In this document: in pieces, positions 22,568-31,148 of the stretch
Position numbering within the stretch: the first letter of the stretch is position 1
How the letters are laid out: every line of letters begins with the position of its first letter
Origin: Paludibacteraceae bacterium
Lineage (GTDB): Bacteria > Bacteroidota > Bacteroidia > Bacteroidales > Paludibacteraceae
Length of the DNA: 34,366 nucleotides
NCBI GenBank assembly: GCA_024400275.1
Contig: JAKSMY010000018.1
Coordinates: forward strand, 1 to 34,366
Direction: 5' to 3'
Translations under genes and position numbers: made by a program
Notes under the pieces: generated by a model
Database searches by the model: none
Told to the model about the DNA's origin: nothing
What the model saw: only the letters and a program-made list of their open reading frames with translations

Positions 22568-23807
22568 AATATCTTTTTTTTGGTTTGCGGGTCAGCGACT
22601 CCATGCTGAGTATCTCACTGGCAGACGCTATATCTTCCACGGTGCCGTTATTATAGAGAATATCAATAGAATCGTCTTTTTCCGAATAGGTACTATTGGT
22701 TGATATATGCTCCACAAAGAAATAGTGGGCATCTGCTTGGTCTATACCCAACGTGCCGGCATAATACGCAACACGCTCGGCTTTCTCTTCTTCCGTCAGC
22801 GGTGTATTCAACAAATGTCCCTTGTAAAGGCGACGATTGATAAACGCCTCGCTCAGCAGACGCAGCACTTTATCTTCGTGTGACATCCAACTCTTAATAG
22901 CACTAATCACATCGCTATCGTCCAACAAGGCATATTGCCGCACTGCCTCACTGCCTACGTAAAAATCTTTCTCTGATATATGGTTATAAAGGAAATACCG
23001 CAAAGCCGGACTGGCAAACAAAGTTTCCTTTCCACCGTGCATTGTGCATTGTCCACCGTCCACCGTCAACCGAGCAAGTTCTTTAGCTCGGCTCAACACA
23101 GCAATCAACAACTGCTCGGCAGCCACGCTGGTCTTATGCAGATAAACCTGCCAATACATCAACCTACGCGCCACAAGGAATTTCTCCACACTGTATATAC
23201 CTTTTTGCTCCACCACCAAACGGTCGTCCACCACATTCAGCATCTTCAGCAGGCGGTCGCTTGCCACACGCCCCTCTTGCACACCGGTAAAAAACGAATC
23301 ACGGCACAAGTAATCCATACGATCCACATCTAATTGACTACTAATCAGTTGGTGCAAGAAATGATGTTTATACTCGTCCTTGAAGATAGCAATTGCCAAA
23401 TCCAACCCTCCATGCAAGTCTTTATTGATTTGCTCCATCATCATCAGGCTTATTTCCTCATGCGTTATACCTTCCACCATCGTATGTTCCAGCACATGGG
23501 AGAATGGTCCGTGCCCTATATCGTGCAATAAGATAGCTATCTCAGCAGCCGTAGCCTCTTCTTCGGATATAGCCACCCCTTTTTGGCGCAGGGACGCAAT
23601 AGCTTCTTGCATCAGGTGCATGGCTCCGATGGAATGACTGAAACGTGTATGTACAGCACCCGGATAGACCACATTACTCAGCCCAAGTTGCTTGATTCGA
23701 TTGAGCCGCTGCACGTATGGATGTTGCAGCACGTCATATACCAAATCATTGGGTATAGTCAAAAATCCGAACACCGGATCGTTAATTATTTTACGTTTAT
23801 TCGGCAT
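22548..23807 (-). CDS. HD-domain phosphohydrolase (dNTPase-like)
   Basis: The 419-residue protein has the metal-binding HD motif: H57 in HTRFSHSIGAMHL, H95-D96 in AILLHDIGHGPFSH, and a later D in SQLDVDRMDYLCRDS. This is the HD phosphohydrolase group related to dGTP triphosphohydrolases and SAMHD1, common in Bacteroidetes before lpxD. Substrate specificity is not visible. Residues about 246-259 (LTVDGGQCTMHGGK) are encoded by six tandem 7-nt words lying between the conserved stretches RAKELA and ETLFASPALRYF, an in-frame insertion. It is the first gene after the promoter at 23825-23856, with a leader of about 11 nt. Confidence 0.9.
   Translation of the reverse strand: MPNKRKIINDPVFGFLTIPNDLVYDVLQHPYVQRLNRIKQLGLSNVVYPGAVHTRFSHSIGAMHLMQEAIASLRQKGVAISEEEATAAEIAILLHDIGHGPFSHVLEHTMVEGITHEEISLMMMEQINKDLHGGLDLAIAIFKDEYKHHFLHQLISSQLDVDRMDYLCRDSFFTGVQEGRVASDRLLKMLNVVDDRLVVEQKGIYSVEKFLVARRLMYWQVYLHKTSVAAEQLLIAVLSRAKELARLTVDGGQCTMHGGKETLFASPALRYFLYNHISEKDFYVGSEAVRQYALLDDSDVISAIKSWMSHEDKVLRLLSEAFINRRLYKGHLLNTPLTEEEKAERVAYYAGTLGIDQADAHYFFVEHISTNSTYSEKDDSIDILYNNGTVEDIASASEILSMESLTRKPKKRYLFEFRV
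23032..23073. repeat. Heptamer array, 6 units, inside the HD coding sequence
   Basis: Plus strand: ccaccgt / gcattgt / gcattgt / ccaccgt / ccaccgt / caaccga. 42 nt = 14 codons, so the frame is kept. Its words are the reverse complement of those in the arrays at 26368 and 33465. Confidence 0.9.
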
Positions 23808-23824
23808 GATTTCAAATTAGTGTG

Positions 23825-23856
23825 CAAAGATACAAAAAAAATTGCATATATGCAAA
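23825..23856 (-). promoter_or_regulatory. Promoter of the HD-lpxD-lpxC-lpxA-glnS gene chain
   Basis: Minus strand -33 TTTG (23853-23856), 20-nt spacer, -7 box TATCTTTG (23825-23832). A perfect 14-nt palindrome TTGCATATATGCAA (23842-23855) overlaps the -33 box and could be an operator. Predicted start near 23818. No other clear promoter was found between here and 13.3 kb. Confidence 0.75.
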
Positions 23857-23878
23857 CTTTTTGAATGAAAAATGGACT

Positions 23879-25084
23879 TTATTGTTTCCACCAATCGTCC
23901 GCTGTTTTGGTAATTATACGTGCCAATTCGTTCATAACCATGCATTCGGGACGAGTACAAACATAATCCTTGCGATACTCATACTTCCAACAAGTGATTT
24001 GCAACAAGCGATCTTCGGCACAGGCATAGAAAGCCTTTCCATACGGTTTATACCGTTTACCGAAACCATTGTCACAGATTTCAATCACGGGCAATTGCTC
24101 ATCTAATAAGCGTTTGAGTATATTGCGTTCTTTCTCGCTGATGAAAGCCGACACGATGACCGCTCCAAGTCGGGCTTCCCGAAGGACAGCCTCCGCTTGC
24201 CGGTCAAAAAGATTCACATCTGCACGATGGCAAATAAGTGGCAACTTACGGCTCTTCAAAAGCAAAGATTGATTGCCGACATAATCTAAAAACAAACGCG
24301 TTGTCCTATCAGAATCCTGCTGAAGCAACTTCGGTTGTACATTCAACAGGGCGACCTCTAACGCATCCGGATTAGTACGCAGGTTGTAATCCCATTTCAA
24401 CCCTCCGGCAATCGCGTCAAGAGTCCAATTAGCAGAGTGCTGATTACGAACAATTGCAAATTGATTGCGCAGGTTACCTTTGATTATTCTACGCTCAGGA
24501 TTAGAACGGATATAAGCAATCTTGGTTTCGACATCTTCCTTTTCAATAGGGATAGTATCGTTATATCCCCTCACAAAGAGCGCGGGACCACGTTTACTCC
24601 CTCTATGATTCTTTTCTTCCCATTTAGGGTCACATTTCCCGTGCTCCACTGTTTGCTTCATCTCATGCCAAGGTAATCCAAGCACATCCCAATAACCATG
24701 CGTACACCCAATCATGAAACCTTTAATAATTTGTCCAAGATGCACATTGCTTTCAGGCGTTATATAAAGCAATCCATGAAAATGATCAGGCATAACCACA
24801 TTAGCAATAACCTGTACATCGGGATAGAACTGAGGAATCTGCTGCCAACATTGCTCTACATATTTGCCAACCTCCGTGTACTCTATCTCGAGATTTTCAA
24901 CGGTTTGGGTAGATACGTTATAACGTCCATGTATGGTGCTCAATACTTGGTGATGATCTCTGACATTCAAGGTAACAAAGAAATACCCCGCGGTATAATC
25001 CGCATCTGCAAGGCGATGCAACGCAGGCGACAGTTCCTGCTCGCTACGATCCATATTCCATTTCTGTTGATCTGTGTAGCGCAT
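23879..25084 (-). CDS. REP-associated-type HUH transposase fused to a Rossmann-like domain
   Basis: The N-terminal half (about 30-210) is a Y1/IS200-like HUH nuclease of the RAYT type: HFH at 101-103 in NVVMPDHFHGLLYI, a candidate catalytic Tyr at 174 in FVRGYNDTIPI, and YIRSNPERR at 191-199. The C-terminal half (about 265-401) is different: SLLLKSRKLPLICHR, GAVIVSAFISEKERNILKRL, LPVIEICDNGFG and FYACAEDRLLQITCWKYEY look like a DprA/SLOG-type Rossmann domain, met as a separate protein in Bacteroidales. No terminal repeats or partner transposase flank it. It lies 40 nt after the U32 gene, in the same direction. It may be domesticated; the fusion is its main oddity. Confidence 0.75.
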   Translation of the reverse strand: MRYTDQQKWNMDRSEQELSPALHRLADADYTAGYFFVTLNVRDHHQVLSTIHGRYNVSTQTVENLEIEYTEVGKYVEQCWQQIPQFYPDVQVIANVVMPDHFHGLLYITPESNVHLGQIIKGFMIGCTHGYWDVLGLPWHEMKQTVEHGKCDPKWEEKNHRGSKRGPALFVRGYNDTIPIEKEDVETKIAYIRSNPERRIIKGNLRNQFAIVRNQHSANWTLDAIAGGLKWDYNLRTNPDALEVALLNVQPKLLQQDSDRTTRLFLDYVGNQSLLLKSRKLPLICHRADVNLFDRQAEAVLREARLGAVIVSAFISEKERNILKRLLDEQLPVIEICDNGFGKRYKPYGKAFYACAEDRLLQITCWKYEYRKDYVCTRPECMVMNELARIITKTADDWWKQ

Positions 25085-25092
25085 GTTTTGGG

Positions 25093-25104
25093 GCGTTATA
25101 ACGC
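25093..25104. other. 12-bp perfect palindrome upstream of the HUH gene
   Basis: GCGTTATAACGC is perfectly symmetrical and ends 8 nt before the gene's ATG. It could be a regulator site or a DNA target of the encoded nuclease; the sequence alone does not tell. Confidence 0.35.
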
Positions 25105-25124
25105 TTTATAATTGTAGTAGATTA

Positions 25125-26387
25125 TTACTCCGACTTCATGATAAACAACTTATCCCCACGGCGGAGGGGTTTGGTTGTTTTGATAGCAAAAGCATGGCCC
25201 TGATAGACTGTCGGTTGCGGATTGCCGGGCTCGTCATGCAAGTCATGAGCCACCAACTCATACGCGCCGGTCGTCTCGCCCGTCACCAATAACTCATCGC
25301 CCTCCGTAATCTGCGGCACTGCTTCCAAGAAAAACTCAGCCACACCTATCTTCTTGAAATAGTCCGTACAACGCCCGGCATAGACTTTCTTGCGTGTAGC
25401 CTGCGAACCGTACTCGTGCGTCCACTCACCCATTTTCTGCCCCTGATAATAACCGTCCCAGAAACCACGATTAAAGACACGCGCCAGACGGGTGTTCCAA
25501 TCTTCTATCTTGGACAGAATGCCTTCTTGGGCGTATTCGCCTTTCTGCCACGCCTCAACGGCCTCTTTGTAGCAGCCGACAACGGTCTTGACATATTCGG
25601 GTCCGCGAGCGCGACCTTCTATTTTCAGCACCCGCACACCGGCATCCAGCATCTTATTGAGAAAACCGATTGTTTTCAGGTCCTTGGGGGACATGATATA
25701 TTGATTATCCACCTCCAATTCGAGGTCGGACTCTTTATCCTTAACTATATACCCGCGTCGGCACACCTGCATACAAGCCCCGCGATTGGCAGACGCTCCC
25801 AAGTTATTGAGCGACAAGTAACACTTGCCACTAACTGCCATACATAACGCGCCATGGCAGAACATCTCAATGCGGATGAGTTCGCCCTTGGGACCGCGTA
25901 TATCCTGCTCCTGTATATCCTTATAAATAGCCGCCACCTGAGTCATGTTCAGCTCGCGCGCCAAGACGACCACGTCTGCATATTGTGCATAGAAGCGTAA
26001 CGCCTCGGTATTGGCTATATTGAGTTGTGTGGAGAGATGTACCTCAACGCCCTGAGCGTGAGCATATTGCAGCACGGCTATATCGCTAGCGATGACGGCG
26101 GACAGTCCCGCCTGTTTGGCAGTATCCACTATCTGGCGCATAAGCGGCATATCTTCGGGGTACATAACCGTATTCAGCGTGAGGTAGGTTTTGACGTTGG
26201 CTTTCCGGCAGATAGCCACAATCTTACGCAAGTCGTCCGTGGAAAAATTGGCAGAAGAGCGTGCCCGCATATTGAGGTGCTCAATGCCGAAATAGACACT
26301 TGTAGTCCCTGCCTCAATAGCCGCAGCTAACGAGTCCCAACACCCCACAGGAGCCATAATTTCTATGGTAGACGATTGACAATGCAC
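25125..26387 (-). CDS. U32-family protein (TrhP/YegQ-like)
   Basis: The U32 signature is clear: IEMFCHGALCMAVSGKCYLS followed by NRGACMQVCRRGY, with cysteines that in the family bind an iron-sulfur cluster. The N-terminus IEIMAPVGCWDSLAAAIEAG matches family TIM-barrel starts. Members of this group (TrhP) make 5-hydroxyuridine at tRNA position 34; others are called peptidases. The 420-residue length fits. The frame has no ATG before the conserved IEIMAP start, so GTG at 26387 is used; that GTG and the following codons lie in a heptamer array. It begins 9 nt after the stop of asd. Confidence 0.88.
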   Translation of the reverse strand: MHCQSSTIEIMAPVGCWDSLAAAIEAGTTSVYFGIEHLNMRARSSANFSTDDLRKIVAICRKANVKTYLTLNTVMYPEDMPLMRQIVDTAKQAGLSAVIASDIAVLQYAHAQGVEVHLSTQLNIANTEALRFYAQYADVVVLARELNMTQVAAIYKDIQEQDIRGPKGELIRIEMFCHGALCMAVSGKCYLSLNNLGASANRGACMQVCRRGYIVKDKESDLELEVDNQYIMSPKDLKTIGFLNKMLDAGVRVLKIEGRARGPEYVKTVVGCYKEAVEAWQKGEYAQEGILSKIEDWNTRLARVFNRGFWDGYYQGQKMGEWTHEYGSQATRKKVYAGRCTDYFKKIGVAEFFLEAVPQITEGDELLVTGETTGAYELVAHDLHDEPGNPQPTVYQGHAFAIKTTKPLRRGDKLFIMKSE

Positions 26388-26395
26388 GATGCACG
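26368..26395. repeat. Heptamer array, 4 units, U32 gene start
   Basis: Plus strand: gtagacg / attgaca / atgcacg / atgcacg. It supplies the GTG start and first residues (HCQSS) of the U32 protein and lies just after the asd stop. It resembles the array at 33465-33492 over all four units. Confidence 0.85.
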
Positions 26396-26396
26396 G

Positions 26397-27392
26397 CTAT
26401 TTGATGATACACTCCGCTATTTGGACGGCATTGAGGGCAGCACCTTTGCGAATCTGGTCACTGACGCACCAGAAAGCCAAACCATTGGGGTTGGTTAAGT
26501 CAGAACGTACACGTCCTATAAAGACTTCGTCTTTCCCACTCAAGAAAAGGGGCATCGGGTAAGTCTTGGTAGCGGGGTCGTCCATCAAGACACAGCCCGC
26601 AGCGTGTGCAAAAGCCTGTTTGGCCTGTTCAGCCGATATAGGAGATTGTGTTTCCAGCCAGATGCTCTCGCTATGTGCGCGCAACGAGGGGACACGCACA
26701 CAGGTGGCACTGACCTGAATATCCGAGTGCATGATTTTGCGGGTCTCGTTATACATTTTGAGTTCCTCTTTGGTGTAGTCATTATCGGCAAAGACATCAA
26801 TATGCGGAATAACGTTATAAGCCAGTTGGTAAGCAAACTTATTGACTGTAGCCGGCTTACCGTCCAACACCTCACGGTACTGCTGTTCCAACTCTTTCAT
26901 GGCTTGCGCCCCCGCCCCGCTGGCTGCCTGATAGGTAGCCACGTGAACACGGCGGATATGACTCAGTTGTTCTATGGCGTGAAGAGCCACCACCATCTGA
27001 ATCGTCGTGCAATTGGGATTGGCTATGATTCCCCGCGGACGGTTGAGAGCATCGCCGGCATTCACCTCCGGCACCACCAAAGGCACATCGTTGTCCATAC
27101 GGAAAGCGGACGAGTTGTCTATCATCACCGTACCGAAGCGGGTGATGTCTTCGGCATACTCCTTGCTGACCGATCCGCCGGCACTGACAAAGGCTATATC
27201 CACGCCACGGAAGAGGTCTCCGTGTTGCAGTTGTTCCACCACATACGATTGCCCATTAAACACATAACTTGTTCCGGCACTGCGCTCCGAACCGAACAAG
27301 CGCAACTCCGTGACGGGGAAATTCCGTTCACTGAGTACTTTCAACAGTTCCTGTCCTACGGTACCCGAGGCGCCAACAATAGCAACTACCAT
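26397..27392 (-). CDS. asd: Aspartate-semialdehyde dehydrogenase
   Basis: Asd reduces aspartyl phosphate to aspartate semialdehyde with NADPH, feeding lysine/diaminopimelate, threonine and methionine synthesis. The 331-residue protein has the dinucleotide motif VGASGTVGQ (6-14), the catalytic Cys at 128 in ANPNCTTIQ, and [15 protein letters not shown] typical of the bacterial type. Its ATG overlaps the last codons of fabF by 7 nt, so the two are translated together. Confidence 0.96.
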   Translation of the reverse strand: MVVAIVGASGTVGQELLKVLSERNFPVTELRLFGSERSAGTSYVFNGQSYVVEQLQHGDLFRGVDIAFVSAGGSVSKEYAEDITRFGTVMIDNSSAFRMDNDVPLVVPEVNAGDALNRPRGIIANPNCTTIQMVVALHAIEQLSHIRRVHVATYQAASGAGAQAMKELEQQYREVLDGKPATVNKFAYQLAYNVIPHIDVFADNDYTKEELKMYNETRKIMHSDIQVSATCVRVPSLRAHSESIWLETQSPISAEQAKQAFAHAAGCVLMDDPATKTYPMPLFLSGKDEVFIGRVRSDLTNPNGLAFWCVSDQIRKGAALNAVQIAECIIK

Positions 27393-28639
27393 TTTTTAAA
27401 CAATAAGCAGGCGTTCTGACCGCCAAAACCAAAGGTATTGGACAAGGCATAACGCAAATCGCGCTTTTGGGCCTTGTTGAACGTCAGATTCAATTTATAA
27501 TCTATTTCTTCGTCCTCGTCCCCCTCTTCGTGATTGATGGTAGGCGGTACGATGCCGTCTTTGAGTGCCATAATCGTTGCCGCTGCTTCCACAGCCCCCG
27601 TAGCACCCATCATGTGGCCGGTCATCGACTTGGTGGAGGATATATTCAAGCGGTAGGCATCTTCGCCCCACACGGAACGTATAGCCTTCAGTTCGCATAT
27701 ATCGCCCAGCGGCGTAGATGTGCCATGTGTATTGATATAATCCACCTGTTCAGGGGTAATTCCTGCATCGTGCATAGCCTCCTGCATGACCCGCGCTGCG
27801 CCCTGACCATCCGGATCGGGAGCCGTCATGTGGTACGCATCGGCGTTCATTCCTGCACCTACCATCTCGGCGTATATCTTGGCACCGCGTTTCTTGGCGT
27901 GCTCATACTCCTCCAGGATAAGGCAGGCGGCACCCTCCCCCAACACAAATCCGTCCCGGGACTTGCTAAACGGACGCGAAGCCGTTTGAGGGCTATCGTT
28001 GCGCGTGGATAAAGCGTGCATCGAATTGAAGCCGCCGATACCCGAATAGGTAATATCGGCATCACTTCCTCCCGTAAAAATAACATCGGCACGTCCCAAT
28101 CGAATAGCATCAAAAGCCGATGCGATGGCATGTCCCGAAGACGAGCAAGCCGAAGCCACGCCATAGTTAATGCCCTTCAAGCCCAACATCAGGGATATAT
28201 GGCCGGCACCCATGTTGATAATCGCTTTGGGGATATAGAAAGGGCTGAACCGTGGTGTTCCGTCGCCCTGCGCGTACGCAGCCATATCCGTTTCCATGCT
28301 AATCAGTCCACCCATTCCGCTTGCCCAGATAGAGCCTATACGATTGGTATCCTCGTGCTCCAAATCCAGACCGGAATCCTCCAGAGCCTGCTTGGCTGTC
28401 CACACGGCAAACTGTGCAAAACGGTCCAGTTTGCGCGCCTCTTTTCTATCCAGCAAAGGCGTAGGGTCAAAGTTCTTTACTTCACAGGCAAAGTGTGTTT
28501 TGTATAACGCGGTATCGAAGGCCGTAATTTCAGCAGCACCACTCTTCCCTGCTTTCATTGCCTCCCACATAGATTCGATATCATTTCCCAAAGGAGTCAA
28601 TGCTCCCATCCCCGTAACAACAACCCGTTTGAGTTCCAT
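27386..28639 (-). CDS. fabF: 3-oxoacyl-ACP synthase II
   Basis: FabF elongates acyl chains on ACP in fatty acid synthesis. The 417-residue protein has catalytic C165 (ACSSS), H305 (NTHGTSTP) and H342 ([11 protein letters not shown]). The start is the ATG at 28639 giving [18 protein letters not shown], the standard KAS N-terminus; a longer frame back to 28711 would cross the hairpin spacer and is not used. acpP lies 87 nt upstream with a hairpin in between; asd overlaps its end. Confidence 0.96.
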   Translation of the reverse strand: MELKRVVVTGMGALTPLGNDIESMWEAMKAGKSGAAEITAFDTALYKTHFACEVKNFDPTPLLDRKEARKLDRFAQFAVWTAKQALEDSGLDLEHEDTNRIGSIWASGMGGLISMETDMAAYAQGDGTPRFSPFYIPKAIINMGAGHISLMLGLKGINYGVASACSSSGHAIASAFDAIRLGRADVIFTGGSDADITYSGIGGFNSMHALSTRNDSPQTASRPFSKSRDGFVLGEGAACLILEEYEHAKKRGAKIYAEMVGAGMNADAYHMTAPDPDGQGAARVMQEAMHDAGITPEQVDYINTHGTSTPLGDICELKAIRSVWGEDAYRLNISSTKSMTGHMMGATGAVEAAATIMALKDGIVPPTINHEEGDEDEEIDYKLNLTFNKAQKRDLRYALSNTFGFGGQNACLLFKKW

Positions 28640-28674
28640 AGTAAAAAAAATAAAAATTAATGCTATTATAAAAC

Positions 28675-28706
28675 TACGAGTCCACAGTATTGGCCGCAGA
28701 CTCGTA
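28675..28706. terminator. Hairpin between acpP and fabF (partial terminator or processing site)
   Basis: tacgagtc - 16 nt - gactcgta is a perfect 8-bp stem. On the minus strand it is followed by GTTTTAT. It likely ends part of the acpP transcripts or stabilises the short acpP mRNA, giving more AcpP than FabF. Confidence 0.6.
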
Positions 28707-28726
28707 AACAAGTGATTCTTTGCAAT

Positions 28727-28963
28727 TTAAGCAATAGCTTTCTCAACATACGCTACGGCATCACCTACCGTGGAGATTTTCTGTGTATCCTCGTCCGGAA
28801 TAGTGATATTGAACTCTTTCTCAAACTCCATAATCAACTCCACCGTGTCCAACGAGTCTGCATTCAAATCAGCAGAGAAACTTGCTTCCATCGTAACTTG
28901 AGCCTCATCCACACCCAGTTTGTCAACAATGATGGCTTTTACTTTCGATTCAATTTCTGACAT
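28727..28963 (-). CDS. acpP: Acyl carrier protein
   Basis: The 78-residue acidic helical protein carries growing acyl chains on a phosphopantetheine attached to Ser 37 in the motif [15 protein letters not shown]. It supplies FabF next to it and the LpxA/LpxD acyltransferases 7-9 kb away. The ATG at 28963 lies about 39 nt after the predicted transcription start. Confidence 0.98.
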   Translation of the reverse strand: MSEIESKVKAIIVDKLGVDEAQVTMEASFSADLNADSLDTVELIMEFEKEFNITIPDEDTQKISTVGDAVAYVEKAIA

Positions 28964-29008
28964 AATCTATAAATTTAAGTTAATAATGATTTTTTTCGAA
29001 ATTCGGTG

Positions 29009-29040
29009 CAAAATTACAAAAAGAATTTAACTTATGCAAA
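29009..29040 (-). promoter_or_regulatory. Promoter of acpP-fabF-asd
   Basis: Minus strand -33 TTTG (29037-29040), 20-nt spacer, -7 box TAATTTTG (29009-29016). Predicted start near 29002. Confidence 0.75.
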
Positions 29041-29074
29041 TTATTACACAAAAAAGTTTCTTTTTTCTATTATT

Positions 29075-30859
29075 TTAGAATTTTTTTAATATATCTTCAT
29101 CGGTCAATATTGACACGACCGTTTTTCCATCTTCGGTAAACCGGTAATTGTCCAACCGGAACAGTTTGTCCGTCAAATCAGCCATTTCCTGCTGCGTCAA
29201 GGGCTTACCGTATGGGATAGCGGACTCTTTAGCCATTACCAATGCTATCTGTTTCCGCCACTGTTCACGTACTTTCCGCCCTGTAGTTTCCACGGCGGCA
29301 ATGATATTTTCCAATGCCGTCACCGGATTTTTCTCACCCAACAAAACGGGCACACCGCTAATGCTGAAACTTTTCGGGTCTAACTGCTCTATGTCAAATC
29401 CGATATGACGCAATTCGCCCATCATATCCTGCACCAGAGTGACCTCGTCCTGCGGAACGCTGAGCACCTCCGGGAAAAGCAGTTGTTGAGATGTCATAGG
29501 AGCGTCACCCATCTGACGCATATACATATTATACAACACGCACACGTGCGCGCGGTGCTGGTCCACCATCATCAGTCCACCGTCTGTAGGCAGCAGCAGA
29601 TAGCGGTTGGCGTACTGATAGATAGGACCGGCGGCATATTCCCGTTCAAACAAGGGCTGCTGAACGGCATCCGGCACTGCCGACTGGGGAAGCGGAGCCG
29701 TATAAAGCGACTGCCAGTCCATATTCTGCACTTTCTTCTCCGATTGACGGAAAGGGTTATACGGAGCCGTTGCGTGCGAAGTAGATGGCGGCACAAGAGG
29801 TTTGGAACCCTGAGCCGGCATCTCCACATAACCGTCCCGATTAAAGTCCAACGACGGACTGACATTGAACTTGCCCAACGCCTCACGGACGGTTGCCATC
29901 AGGATTTGAAAAACAGGCTGCTCGTCCTGAAACTTAATCTCGGTCTTCGTCGGGTGGATATTCACGTCTATATTCTCGGGATTGACCTGCATATAGATAA
30001 AATAAGACGGATTGACCTCGGCCTGCAGCAAGCCCTGATAGGCGTTCATCACGGCCTTGTGGAAATAGGAGTGACGCATATAGCGTCCGTTCACAAAGAA
30101 ATACTGCTGTGCATTCTTGCCTGCCCCTTCCGGCTTGCCCACAAAGCCACGAATAGAAATCAAATCCGTATCCGATGCTATATCTACAAAATGGCTCGTA
30201 TAGGCCTGTTTCTGTCCCTTGCCGAACACAGCCTCTATACGCTGTTTCTCGGTTCCGGGCAATAATTCCATCAGCAACTCATCGTTGCTGACAAACGTGA
30301 ACTGCACCTTGGGATAGACCAACACGATACGGTAAAAATCAATCAGCAGATTGCGTAATTCCGTTTGGTCCGTTTTCAGGAACTTACGTCTGACGGGAAT
30401 GTTGTAGAACAAGTTTTTTACCTTTATGTTGGTTCCTTTGGCGCACGCGCAGGATTCCTGTTCCATCACCTGTGAACCATGAATCACCAAGCGTGTTCCC
30501 ACTTCGTCTTCCTCACGGCGGGTCTGCACCTCCACTTGCGCCACGGCGCATATACTCGCCAACGCCTCTCCGCGAAAACCCATCGTGGTCAATTGGAACA
30601 GGTCCGATGCTTCGCGAATCTTGCTGGTGGCATGCCGTTCAAAAGCCATCCGGGTGTCCGTGTCGCTCATGCCCTTGCCGTTATCTATCACCTGAAGCAA
30701 TGTCCTGCCTGCATCACGCACTATAACGTCCACTTTAGTGGCTCCGGCATCCAAGGAGTTTTCCACCAACTCTTTCAGGCAACTGGCGGGACGCTGAATC
30801 ACCTCGCCTGCCGCTATTTGATTGGCAACACTATCGGGTAGTAAATGAATGATGTCCAT
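29075..30859 (-). CDS. mutL: DNA mismatch repair protein MutL
   Basis: MutL couples mismatch recognition by MutS to strand removal. The 594-residue protein has the GHKL ATPase motifs: KELVENSLDAGA with the catalytic Glu at 30, VIDNGKGMSD (58-67) and GFRGEALAS (95-103), then a transducer domain, a proline/serine linker (about 340-410) and the dimerisation domain. At 434 the usual endonuclease motif DQHA(X)2E(X)4E reads DQHRAHVCVLYNMY, lacking the first Glu, so intrinsic nicking may be absent. The start is the ATG at 30859 (MDIIHLLPDSVANQIAAGEV, standard); codons further upstream lie in a heptamer array. Confidence 0.96.
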   Translation of the reverse strand: MDIIHLLPDSVANQIAAGEVIQRPASCLKELVENSLDAGATKVDVIVRDAGRTLLQVIDNGKGMSDTDTRMAFERHATSKIREASDLFQLTTMGFRGEALASICAVAQVEVQTRREEDEVGTRLVIHGSQVMEQESCACAKGTNIKVKNLFYNIPVRRKFLKTDQTELRNLLIDFYRIVLVYPKVQFTFVSNDELLMELLPGTEKQRIEAVFGKGQKQAYTSHFVDIASDTDLISIRGFVGKPEGAGKNAQQYFFVNGRYMRHSYFHKAVMNAYQGLLQAEVNPSYFIYMQVNPENIDVNIHPTKTEIKFQDEQPVFQILMATVREALGKFNVSPSLDFNRDGYVEMPAQGSKPLVPPSTSHATAPYNPFRQSEKKVQNMDWQSLYTAPLPQSAVPDAVQQPLFEREYAAGPIYQYANRYLLLPTDGGLMMVDQHRAHVCVLYNMYMRQMGDAPMTSQQLLFPEVLSVPQDEVTLVQDMMGELRHIGFDIEQLDPKSFSISGVPVLLGEKNPVTALENIIAAVETTGRKVREQWRKQIALVMAKESAIPYGKPLTQQEMADLTDKLFRLDNYRFTEDGKTVVSILTDEDILKKF

Positions 30860-30863
30860 GATT

Positions 30864-30905
30864 ATAGTTGATAGTTGACAGTTGATAGTTGACAATTGAT
30901 AGTTG
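30864..30905. repeat. Heptamer array, 6 units, mutL leader
   Basis: Plus strand: atagttg / atagttg / acagttg / atagttg / acaattg / atagttg. The array ends 4 nt before the mutL ATG and fills most of the gap to the upstream gene. Confidence 0.92.
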
Positions 30906-30914
30906 AGGAATCGA

Positions 30915-31148
30915 TTATTTCAGGAAGAAATAAAACAGCAGCCCCAACGCGAGCAAGGCTATCCAAAAGCCCAACTTGGATTTATTGCGTTGTCGTTGTG
31001 CGGACATGTTTTTTTCATGTTCCTCGCGGAAAGAGCCGTGATGAAGGCGCGCAAGTTTATCCTTGCGCGCCTCTTTCTCCTCATCGTAGTAAATGGGACG
31101 ATAATCCCATTCACGAGGTTTCGGAACTTTTGGAAAAAGAACCGACAT
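30915..31148 (-). CDS. Small conserved membrane protein, 77 aa
   Basis: A charged N-terminal part (PREWDYRPIYYDEEKEARKD) is followed by a single C-terminal membrane segment (LGFWIALLALGLLFYFFL). This looks like a small tail-anchored Bacteroidetes protein of unknown function. Its ATG overlaps the upstream stop as TAATG, so translation is coupled to the OmpA-like lipoprotein gene; mutL follows after 55 nt. Confidence 0.8.
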   Translation of the reverse strand: MSVLFPKVPKPREWDYRPIYYDEEKEARKDKLARLHHGSFREEHEKNMSAQRQRNKSKLGFWIALLALGLLFYFFLK

